Position numbers and translations under genes: made by a program. Under the pieces are notes generated by a model. It saw only the letters and a program-made list of their open reading frames with translations. It did no database searches and was not told the DNA's origin. Of a DNA stretch of 64,000 bases, positions 10,376-20,368 are shown piece after piece. Origin of the DNA: Mytilinidion resinicola (taxonomy: Eukaryota > Ascomycota > Dothideomycetes > Mytilinidiales > Mytilinidiaceae); NCBI RefSeq assembly GCF_010093595.1, contig NW_022985446.1, positions 517,616 through 581,615 of the forward strand. The letters run 5' to 3'. Numbering within the stretch: position 1 is the first letter of the stretch; each line of letters begins with the position of its first letter.

Positions 10376-12007
10376 CTACTGTGATAAAAATCTGCACATA
10401 ATCGAATTGCAACAAGTACCCAGAGTCGTAAAGAAAGAATCGGAGTCTTCATCAAACTCGGAGTCTTCATCAGACTCGGAGTCTTCATTAGACTCGGAGT
10501 CTTCATCGGACCCGGAGATATCTCGTCCCGCCTGGCAGCGTCGCACGCCACAGTCTTGGTGCGTTTTCATGAAGGCATCCAGGTCAAACTGTGGCACCAC
10601 CGCAGTTCTACGCAGTATGTAATCCTCGAAAGCTTTCCAGTGGCACTCTCGCTTGGCTCGGTGGTTGAGCTCCATTTCATATCTGAGCCTAGCCTCACAC
10701 ATACAAGACGCTGCCACCATGCGCGTGCCACTTCGACCAGCAGGTTTACCCGCTAGAACCATGCCACCATGTTCCGTTAAAAGGCTCAGATGCACTTGTT
10801 CCAAGTTCAGATTCTTTGGGAGCGCCACGAGAACGTCTTTTAGCGCTACAAGAACTGATAGATCTGAACCTGTATACCTGGCATTTATCGACGCGAGATC
10901 CAAGGACCGTAGGCTTGGTGCAATCGATTGTAGGAACATTGACAAATGCTTCGCAGTTGTATCAAAACTGGCCAGCGCCACTTCCTTAAGTCGTGGCCAA
11001 GTTCCGGTGTGAAGGCTTCGTGAGTTGTCCGAGAGAAGATGCTGCAGTAGATCGTATCTACTGTCGTGGGACAATCTAATCGCCAGAGTTTCCAAGGAGA
11101 AAACACCAAGCAAGAATGGAGCCAATTGGTCAAGAGCAGATACTGATCGTGCGCCGCGCTCGGGATAAAGTCTGTCAAGGTCGACTTCGAGCTCTGATAA
11201 CACTTTGAAAGCAGGACTTCTCGCGAGAAGACCGTGTATTCGGGGCAGGTTTGGCACGTCATCACCCTCACGGTTCATGCTTTGAAAGACAAGCTGAGCA
11301 CTCTCGTTCGAAGAAGGACTGCTGACGGTCGTGCGTCCAGAAGAGTCTGCATTGTTCGGTTTTCCCGTCATAGCTAGGCTGTGAGGAAGGCAACTGAGTT
11401 GAGCGTTGCCGCCGTATCGATGATCAGAACTGTCCGGCCCATGCGTGGATTCCAGGTGTGAAATCGGGCAGTAGGTCACGGGCTGAACCCTACCCCCATA
11501 TGTATGTTCGTATGATCCCTCTCCCATGGTAAGCATGGTGTCGTCTCGATACTTCATTTCTGCTGAACACCTAATACAGTCCTGCGAATTCCTTCGACTA
11601 TTGAATTGCTGCAGGGAACCATGAGAGTAGACCACTTTCTTGACATATTTGGCCAACCTCTCATCAGAGGAAATCGTGATGAGCCACTCCAGATTCTCTT
11701 TTATCGGTGCGATATGCACGGTATGGAACACGTAACGAGCAGAAACCCGAGCAAAGGATTTGCACGTCTTTCGCAGCCGCTTGACTGAGGCGAAGTCGGA
11801 TGCAGCATGCATAGCAACACGCTCCAGCAGTTCTTCAGGGAGATAAACACCAGAAAGGTGCAGGCCGGTTTGTTCTGGCTGTTTAAGGACGACCGGTCTT
11901 TCTTTTTGTGGCTGTATCGCAACATGTAAGCCGGAATGTTCAGAGTAGAGATAGTAGGTCCACGTACGTCCATGATGTCCGATACCAGTCAATAGTCCAG
12001 GGTACAT
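10376..12007 (-). CDS. F-box-like protein with acidic repeat tail (543 aa)
   Basis: Single-exon gene. The frame is open to 12091, but the first ATG is at 12007. About 55 residues in, YLPEELLERVAMHAA...VKRLRKTCKSFARV matches the start of an F-box/cyclin-like domain, suggesting an SCF-type adaptor. The middle part (LPRIHGLLARSPAFKVL...LETLAIRLSHDS) has irregular Leu spacing as in fungal F-box proteins with degenerate Leu-rich repeats. Near the C-terminus lies an acidic repeat (SDEDSESNEDSESDEDSE), encoded by four 18-bp units at 10443-10514, then a short hydrophobic end. The substrate is unknown. The F-box call rests on the motif and is moderately sure. Confidence 0.7.
   Translation of the reverse strand: MYPGLLTGIGHHGRTWTYYLYSEHSGLHVAIQPQKERPVVLKQPEQTGLHLSGVYLPEELLERVAMHAASDFASVKRLRKTCKSFARVSARYVFHTVHIAPIKENLEWLITISSDERLAKYVKKVVYSHGSLQQFNSRRNSQDCIRCSAEMKYRDDTMLTMGEGSYEHTYGGRVQPVTYCPISHLESTHGPDSSDHRYGGNAQLSCLPHSLAMTGKPNNADSSGRTTVSSPSSNESAQLVFQSMNREGDDVPNLPRIHGLLARSPAFKVLSELEVDLDRLYPERGARSVSALDQLAPFLLGVFSLETLAIRLSHDSRYDLLQHLLSDNSRSLHTGTWPRLKEVALASFDTTAKHLSMFLQSIAPSLRSLDLASINARYTGSDLSVLVALKDVLVALPKNLNLEQVHLSLLTEHGGMVLAGKPAGRSGTRMVAASCMCEARLRYEMELNHRAKRECHWKAFEDYILRRTAVVPQFDLDAFMKTHQDCGVRRCQAGRDISGSDEDSESNEDSESDEDSEFDEDSDSFFTTLGTCCNSIMCRFLSQ
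10443..10514. repeat. 18-bp tandem repeat, four units, inside the F-box-like gene
   Basis: Units start at 10443, 10461, 10479 and 10497 with consensus GAGTCTTCATCAGACTCG and one to three changes each. On the coding strand each unit adds six residues (Glu/Asp/Ser), so copy-number change keeps the frame. Confidence 0.85.
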
Positions 12008-12656
12008 GCGGCAACGATCCCTATGCTGGAATGAGGGATCAGGTCTGGCATATGGCTCCTGAGGATTACTCCCAAAGACGGTCAAGGGCACCCAGAAGTA
12101 ACTTTGGGGGGAAGGAGCGAATTTCGGAAGAATCTGAAGGTGGAAAGAGAGCTTGTGCGGGGAAGGGAGGTTGGAGCTGTACAGATGCTTTTTAGCGTCA
12201 GGTACACGTGATGCCCGAAGAAAGTCTTGGCTGTGAATATCTATCTCTTCCTACTTGAATACTAAGAAGAGGTTTCGTGCTTCTGGAAAATCTGTATCGC
12301 TCATAAGCAACTGGCAAATGATTCATGCAGTGGGAACTTAAGACTCACGTGACTATATTATGAACCCTTCTTTTTAGGCGCCAACTTGAGTAGCTTACTG
12401 ACACGATAATTCATATCACAAAACGTTATATACACTAACAAGAATATCGTATACGCCGCGCTAACAAACATCTACAAGACCGACCGTGCACTCTCATGAC
12501 GAAGTTTAACCAGCGCCTAATGCAGTCCTGTTCGGTGTAGTCCAGCACCCCTCATATATACATCCTGGGTCTTCCATGATGCATTAACGACGCGAACCGT
12601 GAAACCAACCCATCCCACGAAACTCCAGAAACGCCACTGCCCCGACTCTGAGCTAT
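12008..12656. other. intergenic, no gene seen
   Basis: Spacer between two leftward genes: promoter of the F-box-like gene and 3' region of the DUF3405 gene. CACGTG cores occur near 12206 and 12347. No ORF with domain character. Confidence 0.5.
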
Positions 12657-15119
12657 TTACCCATCCTTCTTCTTGTCTCCATCTCCAGCTTCATGCTCAA
12701 ACACCAAATCGACCTGCTTGACGGGATGTAGCAGCATAGCTGGCACACACATCCGCCCCTCCCCAGAAGTCTCGTATTGTTCGCCCCCGTCGTTATCGAC
12801 CTTATAGCCGAGCCACCTCTTCCACAAGTTCGGCGCGAAGCCCGCATCGTAGTACCAGGTCGTGCCTCGGAAATTGTGCTGTCGCTCATCGCTGAAGACA
12901 GACAACCGGGCGCCACCCGCAGCTCCATTACGCCCACCGTTGAAGATAGCGGCGAGGTAAGATGTAGGCCAGCGTCGATCAATGAAGACCGGGTGCGGAG
13001 CATAGACAACCTTGTAGCCGTGATGTAGAGCGCAGGAGCCCGGCCACATCTCAGAAAACATAGTGTGGCGGTAGATTGCAGTCTCTCTGTGCATCGTCTC
13101 AAGCAGCTTTCTTGATAGCCTGCTTGCAGTCACGATGGCGGTTCGACGAGGCGGAGGTTCGCGCGTGGTGTTGTAGCCGGTGACATCGTCAGCGAGGATC
13201 CAGTTTGTACCGGCAGGGTCAAAGAGAGGATTGAATGTGATGAAATCAGCATCCTCGCCGACGCCCCAAACATAGTCGTCGTCCTTGTAGGCGGTTGGAG
13301 GCTGTGGCGCGTCGGACAAGTCCAGCTCATCGTCCAACGGAGGTTCCGGACCCCAGATTGGCTTTTCTGGCTTACTAGGCTCGGTGATCGATTCGGGTAC
13401 ATTGGGGTTTGCGGGGAGTTTCTTGGACCAGTTGTTGGCCTGGGAATTTGTGCCATGCTCGGTTTGAACGCGAACCATCTGCATGAAGTCCTCCCAGCTA
13501 CCATGCTCTTCGGGGATGTAGAAGCGGGAATTGCGTTCCCACAGACCCTTTCGCGGTTGTGCGCGAGCGAATGCGGCAATGCGGTCGAAAAGATGATAAA
13601 AGTGGCCGGTATAACGCACGTCCATCTCCCATTGCCAGATGTATTCAAACTCGGGGTGCTGGTGTGCAAAGTATTGCACAGGCATGTATGTGCTCCGATA
13701 TGCCCCGTGAACGGGAAGGCTGCGGTAGAAGGACTCTGAGACACCTCCATAGATGAGGCCCATTTGCCTCTCCGACCAAAGGGTCCCCATGCCGGCGAAC
13801 TCGGCAGGCAAAGCTGCGGAGAGGACAGATTGGTAAATAGACTCGTCGGCCCATATCTGCTTGTTGTCGTCTTTGACGTGGATCAGGAAGTGCACGGTAT
13901 ATTCGCCTCCGGAGTGGATGCTGAGTTCGGAGATGAGAGCACGCAGGTAGAGGAGGTCTTCCTCGTCGTAATTATAGTCCCACCAGGTACGAATCAAAAC
14001 AACGGTACGAGGAAGTTTTGTGAGGTTTTCAGTAGACGTAGAATTGGCAGATGGAGTTGCCTTTACTTTCGCTTCTCGCGTTTCGATGGAGTCAGCCGTT
14101 TCATCCTCAGGGCCATTCATGGCCATGGTCTCGAAAAAGTGGTTCCTGCCCTTCGGTTTTGGTTTGAATCGGAGATGATTCTTCTCCATGCATCGATCTT
14201 GCGCTTGCTTCCAGCTGATGTTGCGGTAATCGACCTCGGGGATGTCTTCCCAGACCTTCTCTGCCATTTCTCGGTCGCCTTCCATGCCAGCGCCAGTGCC
14301 ACCCATCTTTCTGCTGTAGCCCAAGCCATATGGTCCCAGTCTTCCATAACGCTCGAAGCATACATCGTTGTTGATCCCTAGAACGTCGTATGACCCAATA
14401 ACATTATCCGGGAATCCTTGCGTGACCCCGGGGAAGGCTCGTAGTGGCGGAATCATTATCGTTTTTGCTTCGTCCAGATAACATGTCTGAACTGGGGCGT
14501 ATTTTGTGAGGTAATCAGCCGACTCGTAGTTGGGATAAGGATTGAAAGTGTTCCCAGCTGGTACATTCCCGCCTTCCATTCTACGCTCATTCTTCTTTGT
14601 GTCCGGCGCCTCGGGCACTTCTTCTCCATTGGGATACTCTGGGACGTTTTCTTTCCGCGATGTCAATGTCCGTATGCCACCGTGGTATCTCTTCAAGAAC
14701 GGGAAGGCTTCCCAAACCGCAGGTGGTGGCGGTGGCTTCGCCAATCCCAACTGCACATTTTTCGCGCTCGACACGCCCATCTTCGCCAAGAACAGTATAA
14801 AGAGCAACACTGTCGACGCCAGCGCTACGGTAAAGTAGCGCGAGAACGCTCTCGGATTTCGATACGAGTAGGCATTTATGGTCGGTTTCGATAGCGATCG
14901 GCGGCGCAGAGGCGCATGCACCCCCGACGAGGCGCGGGAGGAGAAAACGGAGGAGGGAGAGGAGAGGTAGTCGGTGTCGAAATCGTTATCGTCAACGGCG
15001 TAGCGCTTCTCAACGTCGTCGTAGTAGGCTGAGTCGTCTTCCGTCTCGGCGGGCACCCGCGAGTAGGACTGGAATTTCCGCTTGGCCACCTGGAGGGGCC
15101 TGAAGCTTAAGGCGGCCAT
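12657..15119 (-). CDS. DUF3405 family type II membrane protein (820 aa)
   Basis: Single uninterrupted frame with a true ATG. The N-terminus is cytosolic and Ser/Arg-rich (about 90 residues). One membrane helix follows at about residues 95-113 (TVALASTVLLFILFLAKMG), then a long lumenal domain. Family landmarks of the fungal DUF3405 proteins are visible: TVVLIRTWWDYNYDEEDL, a mid-domain FEYIWQWEMDVRYTGH, and DADFITFNPLFDPAGTNW; then VVYAPHPVFIDRRW and TTWYYDAGFAP near the end. The layout (short cytosolic tail, signal anchor, lumenal D/E-rich motifs) resembles Golgi glycosyltransferases, but no activity is established for the family that I know of. A variable Pro-rich insert (SKPEKPIWGPEPPLDDEL) interrupts the domain. 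Confidence 0.92.
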   Translation of the reverse strand: MAALSFRPLQVAKRKFQSYSRVPAETEDDSAYYDDVEKRYAVDDNDFDTDYLSSPSSVFSSRASSGVHAPLRRRSLSKPTINAYSYRNPRAFSRYFTVALASTVLLFILFLAKMGVSSAKNVQLGLAKPPPPPAVWEAFPFLKRYHGGIRTLTSRKENVPEYPNGEEVPEAPDTKKNERRMEGGNVPAGNTFNPYPNYESADYLTKYAPVQTCYLDEAKTIMIPPLRAFPGVTQGFPDNVIGSYDVLGINNDVCFERYGRLGPYGLGYSRKMGGTGAGMEGDREMAEKVWEDIPEVDYRNISWKQAQDRCMEKNHLRFKPKPKGRNHFFETMAMNGPEDETADSIETREAKVKATPSANSTSTENLTKLPRTVVLIRTWWDYNYDEEDLLYLRALISELSIHSGGEYTVHFLIHVKDDNKQIWADESIYQSVLSAALPAEFAGMGTLWSERQMGLIYGGVSESFYRSLPVHGAYRSTYMPVQYFAHQHPEFEYIWQWEMDVRYTGHFYHLFDRIAAFARAQPRKGLWERNSRFYIPEEHGSWEDFMQMVRVQTEHGTNSQANNWSKKLPANPNVPESITEPSKPEKPIWGPEPPLDDELDLSDAPQPPTAYKDDDYVWGVGEDADFITFNPLFDPAGTNWILADDVTGYNTTREPPPRRTAIVTASRLSRKLLETMHRETAIYRHTMFSEMWPGSCALHHGYKVVYAPHPVFIDRRWPTSYLAAIFNGGRNGAAGGARLSVFSDERQHNFRGTTWYYDAGFAPNLWKRWLGYKVDNDGGEQYETSGEGRMCVPAMLLHPVKQVDLVFEHEAGDGDKKKDG

Positions 15120-15758
15120 GCCAGACAGGGCGCAGCAATGCTATCGCATGTATCGGGGAATTCTTCGCGTGGAGTCTCAGGAGGGAGCGCAAGGGGGAAT
15201 TTCGAGCGGAGTGGTACAGGAATCCTTCTGTCTCAATAGCGTAGAGCAATTGTGGTGGCAACGAGTTGTAATGAAATATTGAGTGTATGCCAGGGAGCGC
15301 TGAAGGCGGTTTGGATGAAAATTGCAGAGCAGACCTCGGGGAACGGGTGCGGAGTCGAGGTTGGGGTGGATTCGAATGACAGAGCCATGGATCTGTTTGG
15401 CGGCGTTGTCCAGGAGACAAGGCAGAGTCAACGGCGCTAACGCCCTATGTGCGGCACGTGATCCGCTTCGACTTCGTGCTGTCTCATTCACATTCTCATC
15501 ACCATCTCTATAATCTCTAACTAATTCGATTTACGACGTCAAATAGTTAACAGCACAGCAACTATTTTAAGAAATATGAAGCACCCCTGACGGTGGCTCC
15601 ATATCGTCCAAATTCAGAAGCCCTTGACCAGATTTGAGACTTCGCGGGTTTTAAGTACACCAGATACATACGAATCAGAAGGCAGGAAAAAGAGAAGATG
15701 GCCGCCTTTGACCGCCAACGTAATACCTCCGACCGCCCTCAGCACCGCTACCGCCTCG
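15120..15758. other. intergenic, no gene seen
   Basis: Upstream of the DUF3405 gene (leftward) and downstream of the first repeated-domain gene (leftward). Only short overlapping ORFs without domain character. Confidence 0.55.
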
Positions 15759-16946
15759 TCAATCAGGAAACACTGGTCTATACGGATTTGGAGCCTCGAC
15801 TTCTCCAGCAGGAAACACAGGCCGATACGGATTCTGGACTTCTTCTTGCTGTGCGACCCTTTGAATCGAAGCCGGATCCGGGGGATACACCGGGAGGAAT
15901 GGATTTTGAGGCTCGCGAGGAGCAGCGCTGGCAGGCGTTTGAGGCTGTTGAGGGCCTTCACGATGTTGCGAGATAGGCGCCGTACCAGATAGATCTCGCG
16001 GCAGATCTGCGGGCAATGGCTCCAGGTGCGGCGATGGTGCTCGCCCAAGATACAGACTCAGCGTGCGGTCATGAATAAGCGGAAAATGGTAGTTGAGAAG
16101 CACGCGAGCGGAGAGGGGATCGAGCCTCACAGAAGGGAATTGGTAGTACTTCAGCCGGCCGATTTCGATCCAATAAGACTTGCCTGTCTTTACGTAGACG
16201 TTTTGGCTCAAAGGAGAGGAAATTCGGTCGAGGTTTAGTACGGGCGTACCGTCATGGCCTACGACCGCTGTATTCGAAATGAGCAGGTATTGTTGTCGAA
16301 ATGCCCTAGCCTGGGCACCTTTTTGTATGCCCGTCTGACTAACATCTTTCGTCGTGGTGGGCAAGATACGAGCAAACTCGTCGCTGATTTCGACTACAAC
16401 CGCAAGATGGTTCAGAATTGAATATCCCTCCCTTTCGTCCCCGATTTGTGTATGGAGTATAGAGTCTGTCCCGATGCTCGTCTCGTCTGGCACTTGCATG
16501 ACCGCTCCCGGTGCTATATCCAGCTGTCTCAAACGCGTCCAGATTATATTCATGCCGTTTGCGTCAATCTCGATGGTTTTCCAGCGGTACTGTTGGAGGT
16601 TGAACGCCTCGATCCGGAAGACCTCCATCTTTATCCATGTCCTACCGTCCATCTGGGGTGATTCGGGCGTGACTTGAACTTTGACCTCATCGTCGGGTGG
16701 GCTGTTCAAGTCCTGGATAGCGATGTATTCGAGTCGTATGTCTGAAGGCGTTGGACCTGTTCCGTATATCCCTCGAAAAGTTGTCAAAGGTAGGAAGCGG
16801 ACGACGTTGGGGGTTTCGGCAAACTCGATGACAAGAACAGGATGATTGAAGAAGCCTCGGTTTCCTACGACTTGCTGATGTATGACTGAATCTAGCGGAA
16901 CGCTTTCGAATCTCGGGAGATAGTAAATATGGTTTGTAGTGACCAT
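15759..16946 (-). CDS. repeated-domain protein A, two domain copies plus NPYRPVFP tail
   Basis: Single-exon gene of 395 residues; no named family recognised. It contains two copies of a domain shared with the three rightward genes that follow (18371, 21506, 25049). Copy 1, about residues 5-140: IYYLPRFESVPLDSVI, FFNHPVLVIE, VVRFLPLTTFRG, WIKMEVFRIEAFNL. Copy 2, about 142-290: DIAPGAVMQVPDETS, LAVVVEISDEFARILPTTT, TPVLNLDRISSPLSQNVYVK, YWIEIGRLKYY. The C-terminal 100 residues are Pro-rich with three related motifs (NPFLPVYP, NPYRPVFP, NPYRPVFP). No signal peptide or membrane helix. It points away from its paralogues, sharing a 1.4-kb divergent promoter region with gene B. Function unknown. Confidence 0.8.
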   Translation of the reverse strand: MVTTNHIYYLPRFESVPLDSVIHQQVVGNRGFFNHPVLVIEFAETPNVVRFLPLTTFRGIYGTGPTPSDIRLEYIAIQDLNSPPDDEVKVQVTPESPQMDGRTWIKMEVFRIEAFNLQQYRWKTIEIDANGMNIIWTRLRQLDIAPGAVMQVPDETSIGTDSILHTQIGDEREGYSILNHLAVVVEISDEFARILPTTTKDVSQTGIQKGAQARAFRQQYLLISNTAVVGHDGTPVLNLDRISSPLSQNVYVKTGKSYWIEIGRLKYYQFPSVRLDPLSARVLLNYHFPLIHDRTLSLYLGRAPSPHLEPLPADLPRDLSGTAPISQHREGPQQPQTPASAAPREPQNPFLPVYPPDPASIQRVAQQEEVQNPYRPVFPAGEVEAPNPYRPVFPD

Positions 16947-18370
16947 TTTCCCTCCTGGAGAAATATCAGCTTTTGTTGGCTACTATGAAAGCTGAATGAA
17001 CGAAGTATTCAGTACGAGGGGGTATTCTGCCCCAGACGATTAGGAAAGGTGAGTGTAAGAAGCGGTGTCGAGGGTGTTCAGCTTGCTAGGAGGACGATAT
17101 TTGGAAGATTGAAGAGGTGAGGAGATAAGGAAGCACAGCCGTGGAAGCTGTTTTTAGTCTGGGGGGCTAAACGAGCGTCTAACATGTCAGAACAAGAGTG
17201 CACGTGCTCGAAAGAAGTTATAGGTAGAAGAGAGGAAGTTCCTTTACTCACAATTGTTCTCTTTCTATACCTTCAGGGCGCCTTTCCAGATTCCCGCCCT
17301 CCTCTACCCGGCTGTCTGTGGTTTCTTGGAGAGTGAGCCGCTTTCCAGTAGTATCAAAATAGAGGGGAGCATGAGTGCGAGCATTCAGGGCTAGGTAATT
17401 GTTAGAGTATCAGTGTTCAAACTGACCGAGTTTGTGACAGGCTAGCATGATGGAAGTCTCAGTGTTGTGGTGACGGGAGAGGCGCGCCCGGTTCAAGTGC
17501 TTACGCGTGTGTGTATCGCTAGGAGTAGTGAAGGGATCCACAGCAGTACCTCCAGGCTTGCAAGACAGTATGAACCTCCCTGTGTGCTACTTGGTCTGTG
17601 GTGATCAAGCGGCAGGGCTTATGGCCTGTCAAACGGTTGGTGTTAAGGCTGTAAAGCCGTTTTTCAACATCCACAGCAAATTGCTCTCGACCAATTCAAC
17701 TCGACGCCAACCCAACTCGGATGGACAATCAAATCTCGCTAATCAAGGGAAATAATAGTAATTATCTGCTATCTCGGGACAGAGGCAACACCGGCATGCT
17801 GTCCTTCTTAGGCTGTCAGTGGACGCCCATTCTCGCAGACGATGCAAAACAGCTGCTGTATATCGAAGAACTCATCGCCACCATCTTAACGAAGTGTACC
17901 CTCCACAGTGTCCTCTGCTGTTCTGCGTTGGAATGAATATGCCTCTCCAGCATTGCCTCATGAGTAACGACGATGGCCGCCAAACTAGGCAAGCAAAGCA
18001 AAAGCACATGGAGGCACCACGATGCGTTTCAGTGAACTTGGTACTTGGTGAATTTGAAGCTCGCTCTGGTTTCACTAATATGCCTAGGCGTGAATTCTCT
18101 CCCCTCGTACTTGTATGCCCCCTCTGTGTCTCCGCCATTGCCCAGTCTCTTTATAGATTCATAACCATAACTCCAGCGACCACATACGGCACAACAATTG
18201 GCTGCTACCCTTCCTGCTCGAAAAATATCCACTTCCATCACCATACGCCCAACGGCAAGCCACCAATCTGCGCCTCGTCTGCCACCTATCCGCGCCTCGT
18301 CTGCCACCTTTTGCGATCCTAGCATCACCACCCCAGCCTTACCTCAGAGAAAGCGACCATAGCACGCGAA
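16947..18370. other. divergent promoter region between paralogues A and B
   Basis: 1.4 kb between the leftward gene A and the rightward gene B. It contains a CACGTG palindrome at 17201-17206 and pyrimidine-rich stretches before the B start. Short ORFs on both strands (17507-18331) overlap one another and show no domain. Confidence 0.5.
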
Positions 18371-20368
18371 ATGGCCACTCAAATCGGCCAATTCTATATC
18401 ATCGAGGAGGAGGAAAACTTGAATAAGTCTATTCTTATCGCCCAAGACCTACCAAAGCATTACTATAAACACCCGGTAGTGATAGTAGGGTCTCATCCTG
18501 GTACTGGCAACCCGATGGTCTATCCCACCCTACGCGAGCAAGATGGACTACAAGACATTCAGAATAAACCAAATGACCGTCGCTGGTATTTTCCTCTTCG
18601 GAGCCTCCAGGCCCACCATGATGGCACTGAAACTGCCACCATGGAGATGACATTCGCCTTTTCGTCGAGGATACTTTGGACTCCGCGATGGATAGACGTC
18701 CGAAAACGATATGAAGTCGAAGAAAAGTTCCTACACCAATATATTGAATCTGACGGTCCCTTTTCCACTCCACCTACGATCTTGTCTAGCTACTTCCTAG
18801 AGCTACTAAAGGCGTACGCAGCGTTTATACCCGGGGTAATAGTCTGGCTTCCCCAGCCAGAGCTTATTCATCCCAGCTCCATCATCTTCCAACAAGTCAC
18901 CTCCTCGAAAATCTTTGGTCGACCTGTGGTAGTGACTGAATTCGATCGATCAAATGGTATTATTACATTCCACCTGTCCACGACGATGGGCAACAAGACA
19001 TTCAGGCAGATAAACGCGGAAAGGGCATCCGACAAGTTCTTCAACCGCGCTTTACGGCACGACTATCTTGTTCTGGTGGACAAAAAGGATGACAGCGTAG
19101 ATTACGGCTTCAAAGTCGCCACGCTGAGAGAGGATTCCGCTCCGTTGATCAAACAAAGCTTCATGAATGTAAAGGAGAAGTTTCAGATTGAATACGTTTA
19201 CCTCAACTGCAGTCTGTCTAAGAAGAACAAGTACCGTGTCATGCTCGACGATGCGTCCCTGGATCTGGTCAGGACAGAAGTTGCCGCTGCCCAAGCACAT
19301 CCCTTGATGTGGCCACTTAAGGACGTACCGTACGTGCCACCGAAATGGGAAGAAATCGAAGACGGCAAGGTCTATCTTCTACCCGAACAACTCCCTAATC
19401 CGACCGTTCTGCATGAACAAACTGCGCAAGATAAGATCAACATATACGGACGCGCATGCCTCGTCACTGGAAAAAAGAACGGAATGGTTCGAGTGCTTCC
19501 GATGCGGGAGTTCGGTGAAGTGCCAATTGCATCGGTGTTCTCTGGAGACAAAGTGACAGAGCGGCGAGAACGTAGCTTGCACCTTGCTGTTGAAGGTTAT
19601 GGTGCTAAATCTCACGATAATACCCCACTCTTGAACCTGAGACACGGATCGCCTCAGTTTTTGAAGCCGACCTTCGTTACAGTCGAGAAAGACTACTACG
19701 TCGAGTACACAAATCTACGAGCGTGGAGTCCGATTCCAATCTTTTTGGACGCCTCTGCGTTGGAAACTATTTTGGAATATCGACGAAGAAATCATCTCGA
19801 CAAAACGAACATACCCAAGTCAACGGAGGAGGCTCTGGCCGGTAACCATCCATTCTGCCACGGACTGGCAGTCTCAATGCCATACGGGCAAGAAAATGAG
19901 CAGCACCATGTCTCTACTAGAGTGGAGCAAACCCCGCCTAACTTTCGGGGCGCACTTCCTCCCCACAACATTCACTACAATCAGCACTTTCACCATGCCT
20001 ACATGGGGCCGCCGCAGCCGCCCGTCAGCATCCACCACCAGTGGCCTCAACAGCACACAGGGCAAGCGACATTTGGTCCGGGATCTATAGCTCCAAGGCC
20101 CACACACTTTCATCACCCATATACGCATACGCCTACGGCCCATCCTTATGCCACACACGGGGCCCCTTACAGGCCAGTCGGGATGCCAGTGTTCAACCAA
20201 GGCGGTCAACCTCCTCCGTATCCGACTGTTTTACCTCCACATAACACGCTCGCAACGAATCCTGGCGCTAGGATGCCATTCTCGGGCAATCAGCCAAGCC
20301 AAGCAGGCGCGCATTCTGGGCATCCATTTTTCCAAGAGAGGTCTCGAAATTTCTTCCAAAAGCGATAA
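18371..20368 (+). CDS. repeated-domain protein B, three domain copies plus Pro/His-rich tail (665 aa)
   Basis: Single exon, true ATG. Three successive copies of the array's domain. Copy 1, about residues 5-150: KHPVVIVGSHPG, WIDVRKRYEVEEKFL. Copy 2, about 155-315: FIPGVIVWLPQPELIHPSSI, FGRPVVVTEFD, FHLSTTMGNKTF, LIKQSFMNVKEKFQIEYVYL. Copy 3, about 325-490: GKVYLLPEQLPNPTVLHEQT, GRACLVTGKKNGMVRVLP, TPLLNLRHGSPQF, FVTVEKDYYVEYTNLRAW. It is closest to gene C in order and wording of all three copies. The last ~170 residues are Pro, His, Gln and Gly rich, low in charge, and probably disordered; they do not match gene C's tail. No enzyme motif, signal peptide or membrane helix. Function unknown. 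Confidence 0.82.
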   Translation: MATQIGQFYIIEEEENLNKSILIAQDLPKHYYKHPVVIVGSHPGTGNPMVYPTLREQDGLQDIQNKPNDRRWYFPLRSLQAHHDGTETATMEMTFAFSSRILWTPRWIDVRKRYEVEEKFLHQYIESDGPFSTPPTILSSYFLELLKAYAAFIPGVIVWLPQPELIHPSSIIFQQVTSSKIFGRPVVVTEFDRSNGIITFHLSTTMGNKTFRQINAERASDKFFNRALRHDYLVLVDKKDDSVDYGFKVATLREDSAPLIKQSFMNVKEKFQIEYVYLNCSLSKKNKYRVMLDDASLDLVRTEVAAAQAHPLMWPLKDVPYVPPKWEEIEDGKVYLLPEQLPNPTVLHEQTAQDKINIYGRACLVTGKKNGMVRVLPMREFGEVPIASVFSGDKVTERRERSLHLAVEGYGAKSHDNTPLLNLRHGSPQFLKPTFVTVEKDYYVEYTNLRAWSPIPIFLDASALETILEYRRRNHLDKTNIPKSTEEALAGNHPFCHGLAVSMPYGQENEQHHVSTRVEQTPPNFRGALPPHNIHYNQHFHHAYMGPPQPPVSIHHQWPQQHTGQATFGPGSIAPRPTHFHHPYTHTPTAHPYATHGAPYRPVGMPVFNQGGQPPPYPTVLPPHNTLATNPGARMPFSGNQPSQAGAHSGHPFFQERSRNFFQKR

